64,000 bases of DNA from Mycoplasmopsis arginini. Its GTDB lineage: Bacteria > Bacillota_I > Bacilli_A > Mycoplasmatales > Metamycoplasmataceae. The stretch is taken from positions 248,001 to 312,000 of the forward strand of contig NZ_LR215044.1 of the NCBI RefSeq assembly GCF_900660725.1, given 5' to 3'. Of this stretch, positions 21,774-32,430 are shown in pieces (positions within the stretch are counted from its first letter, which is position 1; each line of letters starts with the position of its first letter). Below the pieces are notes generated by a model that did not search any database, was not told the DNA's origin, and was given only the letters and a program-made list of their open reading frames with translations. The position numbers and the translations under genes were made by a program.

Positions 21774-22210
21774 TTTTTTACTTCATTATTTGATATATAA
21801 TCAAAAACCTTAATAGCTATATTTCTTTTAATTCCAAGATTAATTAATGTTTCGTAACCATTAATATCTTTAATTGTTAATTTTGTATTTTTTGAATAAG
21901 GAATAGTTATTTTTTCGCCGTTTTTTAATTTTTGTTTTTTATCAAATTCCTTAAGACTAGCTCCGGATTCTAAGACCGCTTCTTTAATTAAATCAAGATA
22001 GATTGCCCCATCTTTAAAAGTATATTCACCCGGATATTTAACCGCTCCGTCAATATAAACAGTTAAATATTGATTATCAACTAATTCTAAAACGCTTTTT
22101 CTTTTTATGATTTCATTTTTTACAACTATTGCGCCAACAAGAATAGAAGATGAAAATATAAACATTCCGAGTGTTAAAAAAACTTTCTTTTTATTAAATT
22201 TTAATTTCAT
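21698..22210 (-). CDS. comEA: ComEA-like DNA-binding protein
   Basis: A 170-residue protein with one N-terminal membrane helix (LTLGMFIFSSSILVGAIVV). A SLBB-like domain (YIDGAVKYPGEYTFKDGAIYLDLIK) follows. A helix-hairpin-helix region appears only when UGA is read as Trp (LINLGIKRNIAIKVFDYI, then KIPGIGEKTYLIL). ComEA binds double-stranded DNA outside the membrane for uptake. The duplicated HhH (INLG and IPGIG) supports nonspecific DNA binding. Its 3' end overlaps the comEC start, so the two are co-translated. The Shine-Dalgarno is weak. Confidence 0.83.
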
Positions 22211-22267
22211 AATTTAATAATGCCTGTTATTTTCTTGAATCAGACAAAAAAGAGAAAAAAGAGAGAA

Positions 22268-22297
22268 AATAAAAAAAGCCGATATCAATTGGCTTTA
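22268..22297 (-). terminator. Terminator downstream of yebC
   Basis: Arms AAAGCC (22275-22280) and GGCTTT (22291-22296), with an A run on the plus strand that reads as a U run in the minus-strand transcript. It lies between yebC and comEA. Confidence 0.65.
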
Positions 22298-22313
22298 AAT
22301 TATTATTGTTTTA

Positions 22314-23045
22314 TTAAACTAAATCAGCGTTGTGTCAAACTTCTTGAATATCTTCATCATCTTCTAATAAATCAACAAACTTTTCAAGTTGTTCCATTTT
22401 TTCTTCATCTACTTCAACATCAGAGTTTGAAATATATGTAACTTCAGCAGTTGAATAATTTTCAATTTTAAATGTTTCATCTAAGGCTTGTTTTACTTTT
22501 TGAAAATCAGATGGTTGAGTAGTAATAACATATAAATCTTCTTCTACTTGAAAATCTTCAGCGCCAGCATCTAATACAGTTATCATTACTTCTTCTTCAG
22601 AAGCAAGTTCTTTAGAAAATTCAATTAAACCTTTTTGATCAAAAACATACGGTACTGTTCCTTGTTTTCCTAATTGACCATTATATTTATTAAAGTAGTG
22701 TTTTATATTTGAAGCCAAACGGTTAAAATTATCGGTTAAACAACTAACAACGAAATTAATCCCCCCAAATGCTGTTCCAGAATATAAATAACTTTGAAAA
22801 TTAGCACCTTCTTTTGATCCGCCTGAAACTTTTGAAATTGCTTTTTCAATATTTGCTTTAGGCATAGATTTTGCTTTAGCTTTTGCTATTGCTAATTTTA
22901 ATGCTGGGTTTGAATCAGGATCTGGTCCACCGATTGTTGCAGCTACAATTATTTCCTTAGAAAATTTTTGAAACATTTGTGCTCTTTTTGAATCCATTGC
23001 AGCTTTATGATGTTTTGTTGTTGCTCATTTTGAATGTCCTGACAT
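22314..23045 (-). CDS. YebC/PmpR family protein
   Basis: A 243-residue protein. The start MSGHSKWATTKHHKAAMDSK, with a UGA-Trp, is the family hallmark, followed by KIFQKFSKEI-type helices, GPDPDSNPALKLAIAKAK and GGINFVVSCLTDN. The C-terminus is acidic. Family members have been described both as transcription regulators and, more recently, as ribosome-associated factors that relieve stalling at proline stretches; sequence alone does not decide which. The ATG at 23043-23045 has a Shine-Dalgarno-like TTGGAG. It is divergent from holA. Confidence 0.93.
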
Positions 23046-23119
23046 ATGCGTACTCCAATCTTTTTTTAGTTAATATTAACGATATTTGTTTATTATACCA
23101 AAATTTTATACTTTCATAA

Positions 23120-23139
23120 TATAATAAATAGCGTATATG
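23120..23139 (+). promoter_or_regulatory. holA promoter, TATAAT 11 nt before ATG
   Basis: TATAAT at 23120-23125, ATG at 23137 and no Shine-Dalgarno between them. The 5' leader would be only a few nucleotides. Confidence 0.5.
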
Positions 23140-24105
23140 TATTTAATTAAAGGTGATGAAGATTATTTTATTAGAAAAAAAATAAATGAAATAATTGATA
23201 AAGAAAAAAATGACGATTCAGAAGATTTAGAACTAATTAAGTTCTATGATTTTTTCACATTAGAAGAACTTGCAGACGCGTTAAATAATACAGGTTTATT
23301 TTCTAATAAAAAAATAATTATTATTAAAAATCCTTTCATATTTAATACCAAAAGTAAATTTTCAAAAAATTTAATTGAAGAATTTATTAATTTAATTAAA
23401 GGTTCAATTAATGATCCTAATATAGTATTTATTTTCACTCAAGAAATTTATAAATACGACAAGAATTTTAGTCCTTCTTTGGCTTTTAATTTTATTAATA
23501 AGAATAGTAAAGTAATTCAGGTTGAAAAAATAAATGAAAGCAGATTATTTTCTTTTGTTAACACAATTATTAAAGAAAAAGGAGGCAAGATTAACGAGTC
23601 TACACTTTTTAACTTTTTAAGTTCAATGCCAAATAATTTAAGCTTAATAGAAAATGAAATAGATAAATTACTTTTGATTAATAAAGAAATAGCAAATGAC
23701 ATTGTTAATCAAAATAATTTTTCTGTTGCCAATAATATTGAATTTGCATTAAGTGATGCTGTATTAAAGTGAAATAGTCCCGAATCAATTATTAAAAGCC
23801 TAAATCAACAATTAGAATATGGAATTGACATAAGTTTAATTCTTTCTCAGATTTCAACGATTTTATTAAACACAAAAAGTATAAGCATTTTAAGAAAGCA
23901 AAATATTAGTAATGAAGAAATTTCGAAAATTATAAATATTCATCCATATAGAGTAAAACTTCATTGAGATTTCTTTTTAAAAATAGGTGAAAAAAAATTA
24001 AACGAAATGATAGCTAATATTTCGCAAATTGATGTAAATTATAAATTAGGTGAAATTTCAAGCGATACTTTTATTGGTTTGATCAATATTTTCTTATTAA
24101 AATAA
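23137..24105 (+). CDS. holA: DNA polymerase III delta subunit
   Basis: A 322-residue protein. HolA opens the beta clamp as part of the clamp loader. The N-terminus YLIKGDEDYFIRKKINEI matches the family, with the AAA+-like first domain including LFSNKKIIIIKNPF. The collar region carries LSLIENEIDKLLL and the C-terminal HPYRVKLHWDFF motif. Two UGA-Trp codons occur in the C-terminal third. Divergence is high, as usual for this subunit, but the order of motifs and the length fit. It is followed 12 nt later by the GH13-like gene. Confidence 0.87.
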
Positions 24106-24117
24106 AAAAGGATAGAA

Positions 24118-25623
24118 ATGAATTTATCAAATAAAAAAATAATTTTATATGAACTAAAACTCGAAAACTTTTTAGATACAAATAACAGTGGATTTGGAGA
24201 TTTTAATGGTGTCGAATTAAAACTAGACTATTTTAAACAATTAGGAATAAGTGTTGTAGCTTTTGATGATATTTTAAACCAATATCAAAATGAATTTAAT
24301 TTAGATTCAATAAAAAATAAATATGGATCAATTAAAGATTTCGCTAGAATAGTAAAAAAATTTAAAGAAAATGAAATAGAAATCGCGCCAATCATAGATT
24401 TAAAAAATATTAAACAGTCTTTTATTAACTGAAATAATATGATGAGTTTGTATGATTTAAATAAGAAACAAACAAATAAATATTTAACAAAGTTAGATCC
24501 TTACTTAATTAATAAAAGCATCACAAACACAACTTTGTATGAATTAACAGACTTTATCAAATATTTTGAAAAGGTACTGGATTTCTATTTAAAGTTGAAT
24601 ATTTCAACAATTATTTTAGATAACTTTGAATTTCTTGCCTTTGATAGTTTAAGGGATGAAGATAAACTTAAATTTATTACTGATTTATATAAAATTATAA
24701 AAAGAGAAAAACCGGAAATGAATGTAATTTTAAAATCTCATAATAATAATTTAGGTTTATATAAAAAAATGCTTTCTTTAGAAAATAAATGTTTAGATTA
24801 TTTATACTTAACATGAATTTCGACAATTGGAAATAATGATTTTTTAAAGAAAAACAAGAAAAATTGCTTAAATTTTAATCTAATTTTTAAATTTTTATCA
24901 GCTTTCAAGGATGATTCTAATGTCATTATTTCTTTTGGTTCCGATTTATCGGGACGAATAATTTCAAAATGAGGGAATGAAAAAGCATATTTTACCGAAT
25001 CAGTTAAAAGTTTTATGATGTTATTATATTCAGGAAACAATTCAATTGGTATATATTACGGTGATGAAATTGGTTGTTTAAGAGCTAAATTTAATTGAAA
25101 ATTTGACTTCAATAACGAAAATTACAATGAAGAAAAACGATTTTATCAATCAAAAAACGTTAGCTTAGAAAAATATTTTACTTACAACTGTTATTTTAAT
25201 AAATGATCTTCATATATTCAAATGCCTTGAAATAGTAATAAAATATTTAACCAAAATAATAGAAATATTTTTTTTCCAATAAATTTTGAACATAATAATG
25301 TTGAAAGCCAAACAAAAAATAATGATAGTGCTATTAACTTTGTTTATTTTTTAAATAAATTAGTTTTTAATTCTGATTTTTCTTTATTTTTTAAAAATAA
25401 GAATACAGTTTTAGAAAATAATAAAGGAATATTTAAAATTAAGCATACAATTAACCAACAAAAAATTATTTTTCTTATAAACCTAACAAATAATCATCGA
25501 AAGATAATTCCTTATAACAATTTTTCAATATTAACAAGTTCTTATGCTAATAAATTTTATTCAGAAATACCTAAAGAATTAGGGCCTTTTGAAAGTTTAA
25601 TTTTATACAAACAAAAACATTAA
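24118..25623 (+). CDS. Degenerate GH13 (alpha-amylase-like) protein
   Basis: A 501-residue protein with a barrel resembling glycoside hydrolase family 13. Its N-terminus FGDFNGVELKLDYFKQLGIS matches the GDFxGIxxKLDYLxxLGV motif, and NNSIGIYYGDEIGCLRAKF matches the late IYYGDEIG motif. Key sites are odd. Region II, normally GFRIDA, is STIILDNFEF. The region III acid, normally in VGE, is replaced by NVILKSHNNN. Region IV NHDxxR reads GSDLSGR. I therefore expect weak or no hydrolase activity; a structural or binding role is possible. No signal peptide, so it is cytoplasmic. Family assignment is fairly safe, function is not. Confidence 0.7.
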
Positions 25624-25690
25624 TTTGAATTTATTTATAATAAATTTAATATAACAATATATAATTTTTAAAACTAATTAAGGAGATACT

Positions 25691-26215
25691 ATGCAAGGAA
25701 ACGGACAAGTTGTAGTTTATACATTGCTTTCAGTAGTTTTATTATTAATAATTGCTTACATTGTTTGAAAAGCTACTAAAAATAAACGTGCTAAGAGAAA
25801 AGCTGAAAAATTAGAAAATAAAAAAAACGCTGAAACTTTAGCTTTATATTATGATTTTATAATTACATACAAACATATTATTGATTTTACAAAACAAGAA
25901 TTAAATAAATTTGTTGAAAAAGAAACATTATATAAAATGGGTCAAATTAAAGAAGGTGCAAGAAGACTTTTATTAAAATTAATTAACAGAGATGATTTTG
26001 CTTTCTTTTTTAAAGACGATGAAAAATATAGCCTTTTTGTAGAAAATGCTGAATTATTAACAATTACTCAACCTAATTTATGAGAGAAAAAAATTAATAA
26101 TGTACTAGAGTTTTTCGAAAATCAATACAATAGCATTCCTGAAGAAAAAAGAAATAATAACTTAGAAAAGATTACTTTAGAATCTATTGAAAGACAATTC
26201 TATGAAGAAAAATAA
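25691..26215 (+). CDS. Membrane-anchored hypothetical protein
   Basis: A 174-residue protein with one N-terminal membrane helix (VVVYTLLSVVLLLIIAYIVW), then a basic stretch (KNKRAKRKAEKLENKK) that marks the cytoplasmic side, then a charged, mostly helical domain (FTKQELNKFVEKETLYKMGQ). It starts at ATG after AAGGAGATACT. Its last codons overlap the start of pgsA by 14 bp, so the pair is co-translated. Similar small anchored proteins next to pgsA occur in other mycoplasmas, but I do not know a function. Confidence 0.75.
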
Positions 26216-27107
26216 AAAACAACTAGAAAAAACTAAGAAAACAAATAAAACAAGGTTTGGTGTTGCAAACTGATTAACAGTATTAAGAATTATTTTAATG
26301 ATTCCATTTATTATCTTAATGTCTACAGCATTCTTGCTAGTAACAAAATTTAATGGAACATTTTGATATGACGGAATAAAAATTGTTGGTGAGCAAAAAT
26401 ATTCAATAGCATTATCCGCAATTTATTGAATTAATGTTTTAATTTTTATTACTGCAATGATTACTGATTTTGTTGATGGATATGTAGCAAGAAAAACAAA
26501 GACAGTTTCTAACTTCGGGAAAATATTTGATCCAATTGCTGATAAGATTGCCACAACATTAATGCTCTTATTTATTTCGTTAATGAACTATTCATATTTG
26601 CCAATAGTAATTCTATTCATTATTAGAGACATATTTGTTGACGGAGCAAGAGTATATGCTGTTAAAAAAGATATTAAAGTAGCAGCAAATTGATGAGGAA
26701 AAATCAAAACAATTATAGTTTCATTGGCAATTATTGCAATAGCTGTCTCAGCTCCTTGATTTACGAAAATTGATCCTGACACCGGAAAACATGTAACTAA
26801 TAACTTATATTTATTGTATGTTAATATCCCTTTAATTTTAGGTCTTATTTTAGCCTGAATCAGTGGAATAATTTATTTACGTAAATATCTAAAAGGAATT
26901 ACTAAGCAATATATATTAGATGTTGAAGCACAGAAAAATAATGTAAAAGAGAAAGAAGAAATTTCTAAAGAAGATATAGTTATTGAATCTGCAGAAATTA
27001 AAAATGAAGAAAACGAAGAAAAGAAATTAGATTCAGAAAATCCAAAAAGTAAAGATAAAAATAATTCTGATCAAATTTCATATGATGAACCTTTCTTTAA
27101 TAGTTAG
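26202..27107 (+). CDS. pgsA: CDP-diacylglycerol-glycerol-3-phosphate 3-phosphatidyltransferase
   Basis: A 301-residue membrane enzyme making phosphatidylglycerophosphate, the first step to phosphatidylglycerol and cardiolipin. The CDP-alcohol phosphotransferase motif is complete: DFVDGYVARK followed by NFGKIFDPIADKI, giving D-x2-D-G-x2-A-R-x8-G-x3-D-x3-D. Several hydrophobic helices surround it. A charged cytoplasmic tail of about 60 residues, rich in Lys and Glu, follows the last helix and is longer than in most bacteria. Many Trp codons are UGA. It overlaps the preceding gene and ends in a strong terminator. Confidence 0.93.
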
Positions 27108-27136
27108 TTGTAATTCAACTAACTATTTTTTTATAA
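27105..27136 (+). terminator. Terminator after pgsA
   Basis: Stem AGTTAGTTG / CAACTAACT separated by 5 nt and followed by a T run. It overlaps the pgsA stop codon. Confidence 0.85.
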
Positions 27137-27260
27137 ATTCTTAAGAAAGCTTAATTGTACAAAAACACTAAATTAAAACGTTTTTATAATATAATTTATT
27201 ATTATTTTTAATATATTTATTATTAAATATATTCACATAAAATTAATCAGGAGGAAAATT

Positions 27261-27413
27261 ATGCCAAGAGAAGGTTTAACATTAAGATGTGAATCATGTA
27301 AAATGGAAAACTACATTACAAAGAAAAACAAAAAGTTGCACCCTGAAAAAATGGAAGTAACAAAATACTGTCCAAAATGTAATGCGCACACAGGTCACAA
27401 AGAAAAGAAATAA
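27261..27413 (+). CDS. rpmG: 50S ribosomal protein L33
   Basis: A 50-residue protein with CESCK near the N-terminus and [10 protein letters not shown] near the C-terminus, giving the two CxxC pairs of the zinc-binding form of L33. Strong Shine-Dalgarno GGAGG. It lies 16 nt upstream of pepP and is probably on the same transcript. Other L33 paralogues may exist elsewhere. Confidence 0.94.
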   Translation: MPREGLTLRCESCKMENYITKKNKKLHPEKMEVTKYCPKCNAHTGHKEKK

Positions 27414-27429
27414 GTATTAGGAGTAAAAA

Positions 27430-28479
27430 ATGCTAAAACAAGAAATAACCAAAATTTTTGATGATTTAAAATTAGATGCAATTATTTCAGAAGCACCACA
27501 AACTAGATTATGATACGCCGGCGTTCAAACAAGTGATGGTTTTATCGTAATTGAAAAAGATAAAGCTTATTTATTTGTTGATGGCAGATACATTGAATAT
27601 GCAAGTAAGTTTGCAAAGAATGTTGAAGTTATTTTATTAGAATCAAATGGAAATACATTAGCTAATTTCTTAGAAAAAAAGAAATATGCAAATGTTGGTA
27701 TCGAAGCAGATTATCTACAAGTTCAAACATTAGAATATTTTAAACAAATGTTACCTAAAGCTAAATTCCATAATTTAAAAGGTAAACAATTCAGAATTAA
27801 AAAAGACCAAGAAGAATATGAACAAATCGAAGAAGCTTGTTTAATTTCATTACAAGCTTTTGAAGAATTTAAGAAAATCTTAGTTGAAGGCATGACTGAA
27901 TTAGAAGCCTCAAATAAATTAGGATATTTAATGCGTTTATTTGGTGCAGAAAAAGAATGTTTCGAATCAATTATCGCATTTGGTTCAAATGCTGCTGAAC
28001 CACATCACCACCCAACAAACCGTAAATTAATGGATGGGGATATTGTTAAGGTTGACTTTGGAGCCCAATACAAAGGTTGAGCAAGTGATATTACCAGAAC
28101 ATTTTTCTTTGGAAAACCTAAATCGCCAGAATTAGTTACAATTTTAGATATCGTAACTGAAGCACAAAGATTAGGAAGAGAAGCAGTTAGACCAGGTATC
28201 GAAACATCTGAAATCGATAAAATTTGTAGAGATTATATTGAATCAAAAGGTTATGGTAAATTCTTTACTCACTCTACCGGACATGGTGTTGGTATTGATG
28301 TTCATGAACTACCAGGTGTAGGAAGAAGATCTGGTAACGTTGTTTTAGAAGAAGGAATGGTTATTACCGTTGAACCAGGTATTTATGTTAAAGACCTTGG
28401 TGGAGCTCGTATAGAAGATACTATTCTTGTTACTAAAACAGGTGCTAAAGTATTAAGTAGACCAGAAGATTATAAATAG
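27430..28479 (+). CDS. pepP: Xaa-Pro aminopeptidase (M24 family)
   Basis: A 349-residue metallopeptidase removing N-terminal residues before proline. The creatinase-like N domain (about residues 1-115) precedes a pita-bread catalytic domain with metal ligands in VKVDFGAQYKGWASDITRT (two Asp), HSTGHGVGIDVHE (His), VITVEPGIYV (Glu) and GARIEDTIL (Glu). All five dinuclear-metal ligands are present. One Trp is UGA. It is typical of mycoplasmas, which live on host peptides. A hairpin terminator follows within 10 nt. Confidence 0.95.
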
Positions 28480-28487
28480 ATAATAAT

Positions 28488-28518
28488 AAAAAGTTGCTTT
28501 GCTTAAGCAACTTTTTAT
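28488..28518. terminator. Bidirectional terminator after pepP
   Basis: Arms AAAAAGTTGC (28488-28497) and GCAACTTTTT (28507-28516). It serves pepP and the convergent minus-strand cluster. Confidence 0.85.
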
Positions 28519-28534
28519 TATTTACTTTTCTAGA

Positions 28535-29129
28535 TTATAAGTAAAGTTTCTTATGAACCATTTTTCCATAGTGATAAATTTGGAATATTGAAATAAGCGT
28601 AAATAAACTGCCCGAAACAAAAAACACGGCTTCAATTCAAATTATGTAGTTATAATAAATTATTTCAATTCTTAATTTATCTTTTCCAACTATTCCGCCT
28701 TCTCATCATCCGTATTTTAATGTTCACAAAACAACATCAATAGAATGAATTAGAATACCAACATAAATAAAAGATAAAAAATAATAAAAATGAGTTAATT
28801 GAAAATAAGGTTACTGATATTATTCTATCTTTTTTATTATTTGTTTTGATTTTAGTTCAGAATTTTACAAATAATACAATAAAGAAAATGGTTAAGACAA
28901 ACAAGATTACTAATAGTGAAATTCTAAAGCCTTTGAATCAAAAAATTTCAACACCTTCTTCATAGTTTTTTAATTTATTTGCTGCAGATCTAGCTTGAGT
29001 GTTTAAAAAATCTTGAGTATACAATAAAGTAACTATAAAAAATATTGCTAATATTATCGAATAAATTGCTATACTTAAAACTCATTTTAATTTAGATTTA
29101 TTTTGTTCAAGATTAATTGATTTATCCAT
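28535..29129 (-). pseudogene. Frameshifted multi-pass membrane protein
   Basis: The first half (from ATG 29127-29129) reads DKSINLEQNKSKLKWVLSIA and then hydrophobic helices (SLLVILFVLTIFFIVLFVKF). Near 28805-28835 the good reading moves by one base into a second frame, which gives further membrane-like sequence (IYVGILIHSIDVVLW, then AVFFVSGSLFTLISIFQIYH) up to the TAA at 28535. A single-base indel is the simplest cause; a sequencing error cannot be excluded. It is the last of three overlapping minus-strand genes. Function unknown. Confidence 0.65.
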
Positions 29130-29253
29130 AAAAATGATGATATCCTTTCGATAAAGCTCCAAAAAATCCTAAAATAATTCCTATTATACATAGTATTATC
29201 GCTATAGTAATTATTGCAATAATAATTTTTTTCTTTTTACTAATTTTATTCAT
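29122..29253 (-). CDS. Tiny single-pass membrane protein (43 aa)
   Basis: It begins NKISKKKK, then a single hydrophobic helix of about 25 residues, and ends GALSKGYHHFYG. Its ATG overlaps the stop of the upstream peptidase remnant (TAATG), and its own stop overlaps the start of the next gene by 8 bp, which supports its being real. A similar 41-residue protein lies at 62596-62721 beside another odd membrane-protein gene. Function unknown. Confidence 0.6.
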   Translation of the reverse strand: MNKISKKKKIIIAIITIAIILCIIGIILGFFGALSKGYHHFYG

Positions 29254-29892
29254 TATTTAATATATCCTTTTTCTTTTAATAATTTATCAATATCCTTTCC
29301 GTTGTATCTTACGCCATTAAAGTTAAATAATTTTTTTAATTTACCATTGCCTTTATTATTTATTACAAAATTATAATCATTATATTGATGATATTTTCTT
29401 ATTACCATTTGACTGTAATCTAAATCTCATCCATAATTGCATAAAAATCTTTCATCATCATATGCCCCGTAAGCAACAACAACATGACCGCCTTGTAAGG
29501 TTTTATCTTTAGGACCGTATTTAGAAAGCTCTACAAATTTTCCTCGGAGCTAGCAACTCAAGACCTTGCGCTGATTTATAATCAAAACCTGATAATTTAA
29601 TATCAGGATTTACTTCATAAATATAATTATCATAGTCACTTATTACTGAATAGCCTTTATCATTAAATCAGAACATTTTTCCTTTCGGGATAGCAGGTAT
29701 CTTGCTTTTTAATTTAAATGTTTTTATTATTTGCGCATCTTGTCGACCTGTTAATTTAATATAATCATATATTGCATATGCGCGTTGCTTTTTTTCTTCA
29801 TTTTTAAATTCGTTGTCACTAATTTTAGCAGACATTGTCACTAAGGGCAATGTTTATAAAATAGGTAACAAAGCATAAATTGTCTTTTTCAT
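29253..29892 (-). pseudogene. Remnant of a secreted cysteine-peptidase-like gene
   Basis: The signal-peptide start KKTIYALLPIL is cut by a TAA at 29854-29856. The frame then stays open through about 120 residues and shifts by one base near 29540-29550 into a second frame with GGHVVVAYGAYDDERFLCNY followed by GWD. This resembles the C-terminal His/Asn part of C39/papain-like cysteine peptidases, which mycoplasmas carry as surface proteins. No catalytic Cys region is visible, so an internal deletion is likely. At least two lesions make it a pseudogene. Confidence 0.62.
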
Positions 29893-29982
29893 CAATTTTA
29901 TTCCTTTATTTTATTAGCTTAATTAACAACTTTATTATATTCTTATTAAAAATTTGGTTTTAAAAATGACAAAATTTGCTTT

Positions 29983-30030
29983 AAAAAAAAGCAAAAGTTT
30001 AAACTTTTTGCCTAACTTTTTGCTTTTTTT
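29983..30030. terminator. Terminator downstream of nfo
   Basis: Long inverted arms (A8 GCAAAAGTTT and AACTTTTTGC T7) flank a short loop; the A and T runs serve either direction. It lies just after the nfo stop codon on the minus strand. Confidence 0.65.
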
Positions 30031-30874
30031 AAAATAATGTTGGTTCGCTTTCATTTAACAATAAAGCTATTTCTTCTTTATATGGAGGTTTATTATTTAT
30101 ATATGGTGTTTCTAAAATAATTGGTATATTATCAAAATCCTTATCGAACACAAATTTTTGTAATGTTTCTAACCCAATGTAACCTTTATCAATATTAGCA
30201 TGACGATCTTTTCTAGCACCCAATGGATTTAAGGAATCGTTTAAATGTATAACTTTAATATATTTTAAAAAATCGTTATCTTTTAAATATTTTTTAAAAT
30301 TATCATAATCCTTAATATTATAACCCGCATCTCAAATGTGACATGTATCTAAGCAGATAGCAACACGTTCAGATTGAACCTCTTCAATTACATCTCTTAA
30401 AACTTCAAAACTATTGCAATAATTAGTTCCATTTCCTGCCATTGTTTCTAAAGCAATTACTACATCTTTAGTTTGCGCAAGAATTTGTTTTAATGAAGAA
30501 ACCAAGCTCTCTTTAGCTTGTTCTTGTGAATAAATTGTATGAGATCCAGGGTGAAGAACCAAATACTTAGCCCCGATATAATTCATTCTTTTTATATCTG
30601 AAACTAAAAAGTTAATTGCAAACTTTGATTTTTCAGGGTTTGATGGGTTAACAATATAAGGGGCATGTATTACAATATCTTCTGGCTTTATTTTAGAAGA
30701 ATATAACTTAAGATATTCATCAAGTTGATAATATTGCTTATCAACGCGGTAAGTTGATTGATTAGGACCTAAATAAATCATCATACAATTTGCTTTATTT
30801 TCAATTGATTCCCTTGCTGAACCTAATAAATAATCCGGTTTTGCAAATGAAATATGACTGCCTAATTTAATCAT
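30029..30874 (-). CDS. nfo: Endonuclease IV (AP endonuclease)
   Basis: A 281-residue base-excision-repair nuclease that cleaves 5' of abasic sites. The family start [19 protein letters not shown] is followed by metal-binding motifs: [10 protein letters not shown] (His), [10 protein letters not shown] (Glu), [13 protein letters not shown] (Asp, His) and [20 protein letters not shown] (Asp, His, plus the His of DRH). All typical zinc ligands are visible. The ILETPY near the end carries the last Glu. Start ATG after AGGAG, 18 bp after rpoD, so it is the last gene of the glyS-dnaG-rpoD-nfo operon. Confidence 0.95.
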
Positions 30875-30891
30875 ATTAAAATCTCCTATAA

Positions 30892-32430
30892 TTAATCGGA
30901 ATTATAACCTTCATTAGCAAAGAATTCTTTTAATCTTTTACGTTTTTGTGGGTGTTTTAATTTACGCAAAACTTTTGTTTCCATTTGACGAACTTTTTCT
31001 TTGGTAATTCCTAATTCTTTTGCAATCTCGTCTAATGAATGCGGACGATATGATTCACCATTAGGATCAGAAATTCCATATCTTTTACGAATTAAAAGTT
31101 GATCTGATTCATCTGGTAGAGAGTTAATCATTTCATTTATAATTACCTTTAATTCTTCTTGACTAGAAAAGTCAGTAGGGCTCATAACACTTTCGTCCTT
31201 AACAAAATCAGAAAAACTAGAATTTTCTTCTTTTCCAATGTTTTTATCTAATGAAATAGGGTCAATATTAATTTTTCTAATATATCTAACTTTATCAGCA
31301 GTAAATTCTGGTTCGCCGTATTTCTTAGCAATTTCTTCATCTGTTGGTGGATATCCATTTTCCTGTTGTAATTCTCTTTCGATTTTTAAGACCTTATTAA
31401 TTGTTTCAACCATGTGAACAGGAACTCTAACTGTTCTTGCTTGATCTGCTACAGCACGAGTAATTGCTTGTCTAATTCATCATGTTGCATATGTTGAGAA
31501 TTTATAACCTTTAGTGTATAAATACTTATCAGCAGCTTTCATAATTCCTGAATTACCTTCAGAAATTAAGTCAATAAAACTTAGACCACGATTTTTATAT
31601 TTCTTAGCGTTATTAATAACAAGTCTTAAATTTCTTTTGATTAATAAATCACGAGCCCTTTTATATGTATAATAATCGCCTTTTTCACGAGCGTTTGCCA
31701 TTTTTTCAGCTGTTTCAAGTTCTTCTTTAGGAGTTAAAAGTTTACCATATTTACCAATTCATCTCATGTATCATTTAACAATATCATTTGTTTCTGTTAA
31801 ACGGTTTGATAAATTACTATTTTCTGATTTTTTTCTTAAAGTACCAATTTTAATTTCTTCACTATCGTAATTTTTTAATAGTTTTGAAGCTTCAAAATCT
31901 TCTGAAGATCTACGGCTACTTTTTCAGACGCTATCACCATAATCATCATATTCGCTTAAATCATAATTATATTCGTCATCATCTTCATATTCTCCACCAA
32001 TTCTTGTGGAAATATATTCATCATCTTCGCTATAATTTTCTTCTTCATCATTTGAACTGGTATCATCATTTATAACTCTAGTACTATCATCATATTCTGA
32101 ATCAAAATCAATTTCTTCAATATCTGGTTCTTCGGAATCAATATTTTTTAAAGCATTTTCATTGAATTGATCATCATCAATAAAATCATCAACATCGTCA
32201 TTATCACCATCATCTACATTATTAGAAATTAAGTTTTTTTCAAATAATTTGGTTAACAATAAATCAGCTTCTTCTTCATCAACAAAAAGCTTCTTCTTAT
32301 CAATAATATTAAACACTTCTTCTTGTGAAAAAGTTTTCTTATTTTTATCTTTCTTTTGTTTTTTTTCTATTTCTTGCTCAATAACAGAAACAATATAGTC
32401 TATTGATTTTTCTAAATCTTTATTTGGCAT
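30892..32430 (-). CDS. rpoD: RNA polymerase primary sigma factor
   Basis: A 512-residue sigma-70. After a helical region 1.1-like start comes a long, very acidic insert (about residues 75-165, runs of Asp/Glu/Ser). Region 2 follows with [37 protein letters not shown] and the melting motif [20 protein letters not shown], in which both Trp are UGA. Region 3 comes next, and region 4 ends with [19 protein letters not shown], the helix-turn-helix reading -35 boxes. It overlaps dnaG by 11 bp in the conserved macromolecular-synthesis order. Confidence 0.96.

Noticed and set aside
31884-32075. His-rich 63-residue ORF on the plus strand
   Set aside because: It is the antisense of the Asp/Glu-rich insert of rpoD.
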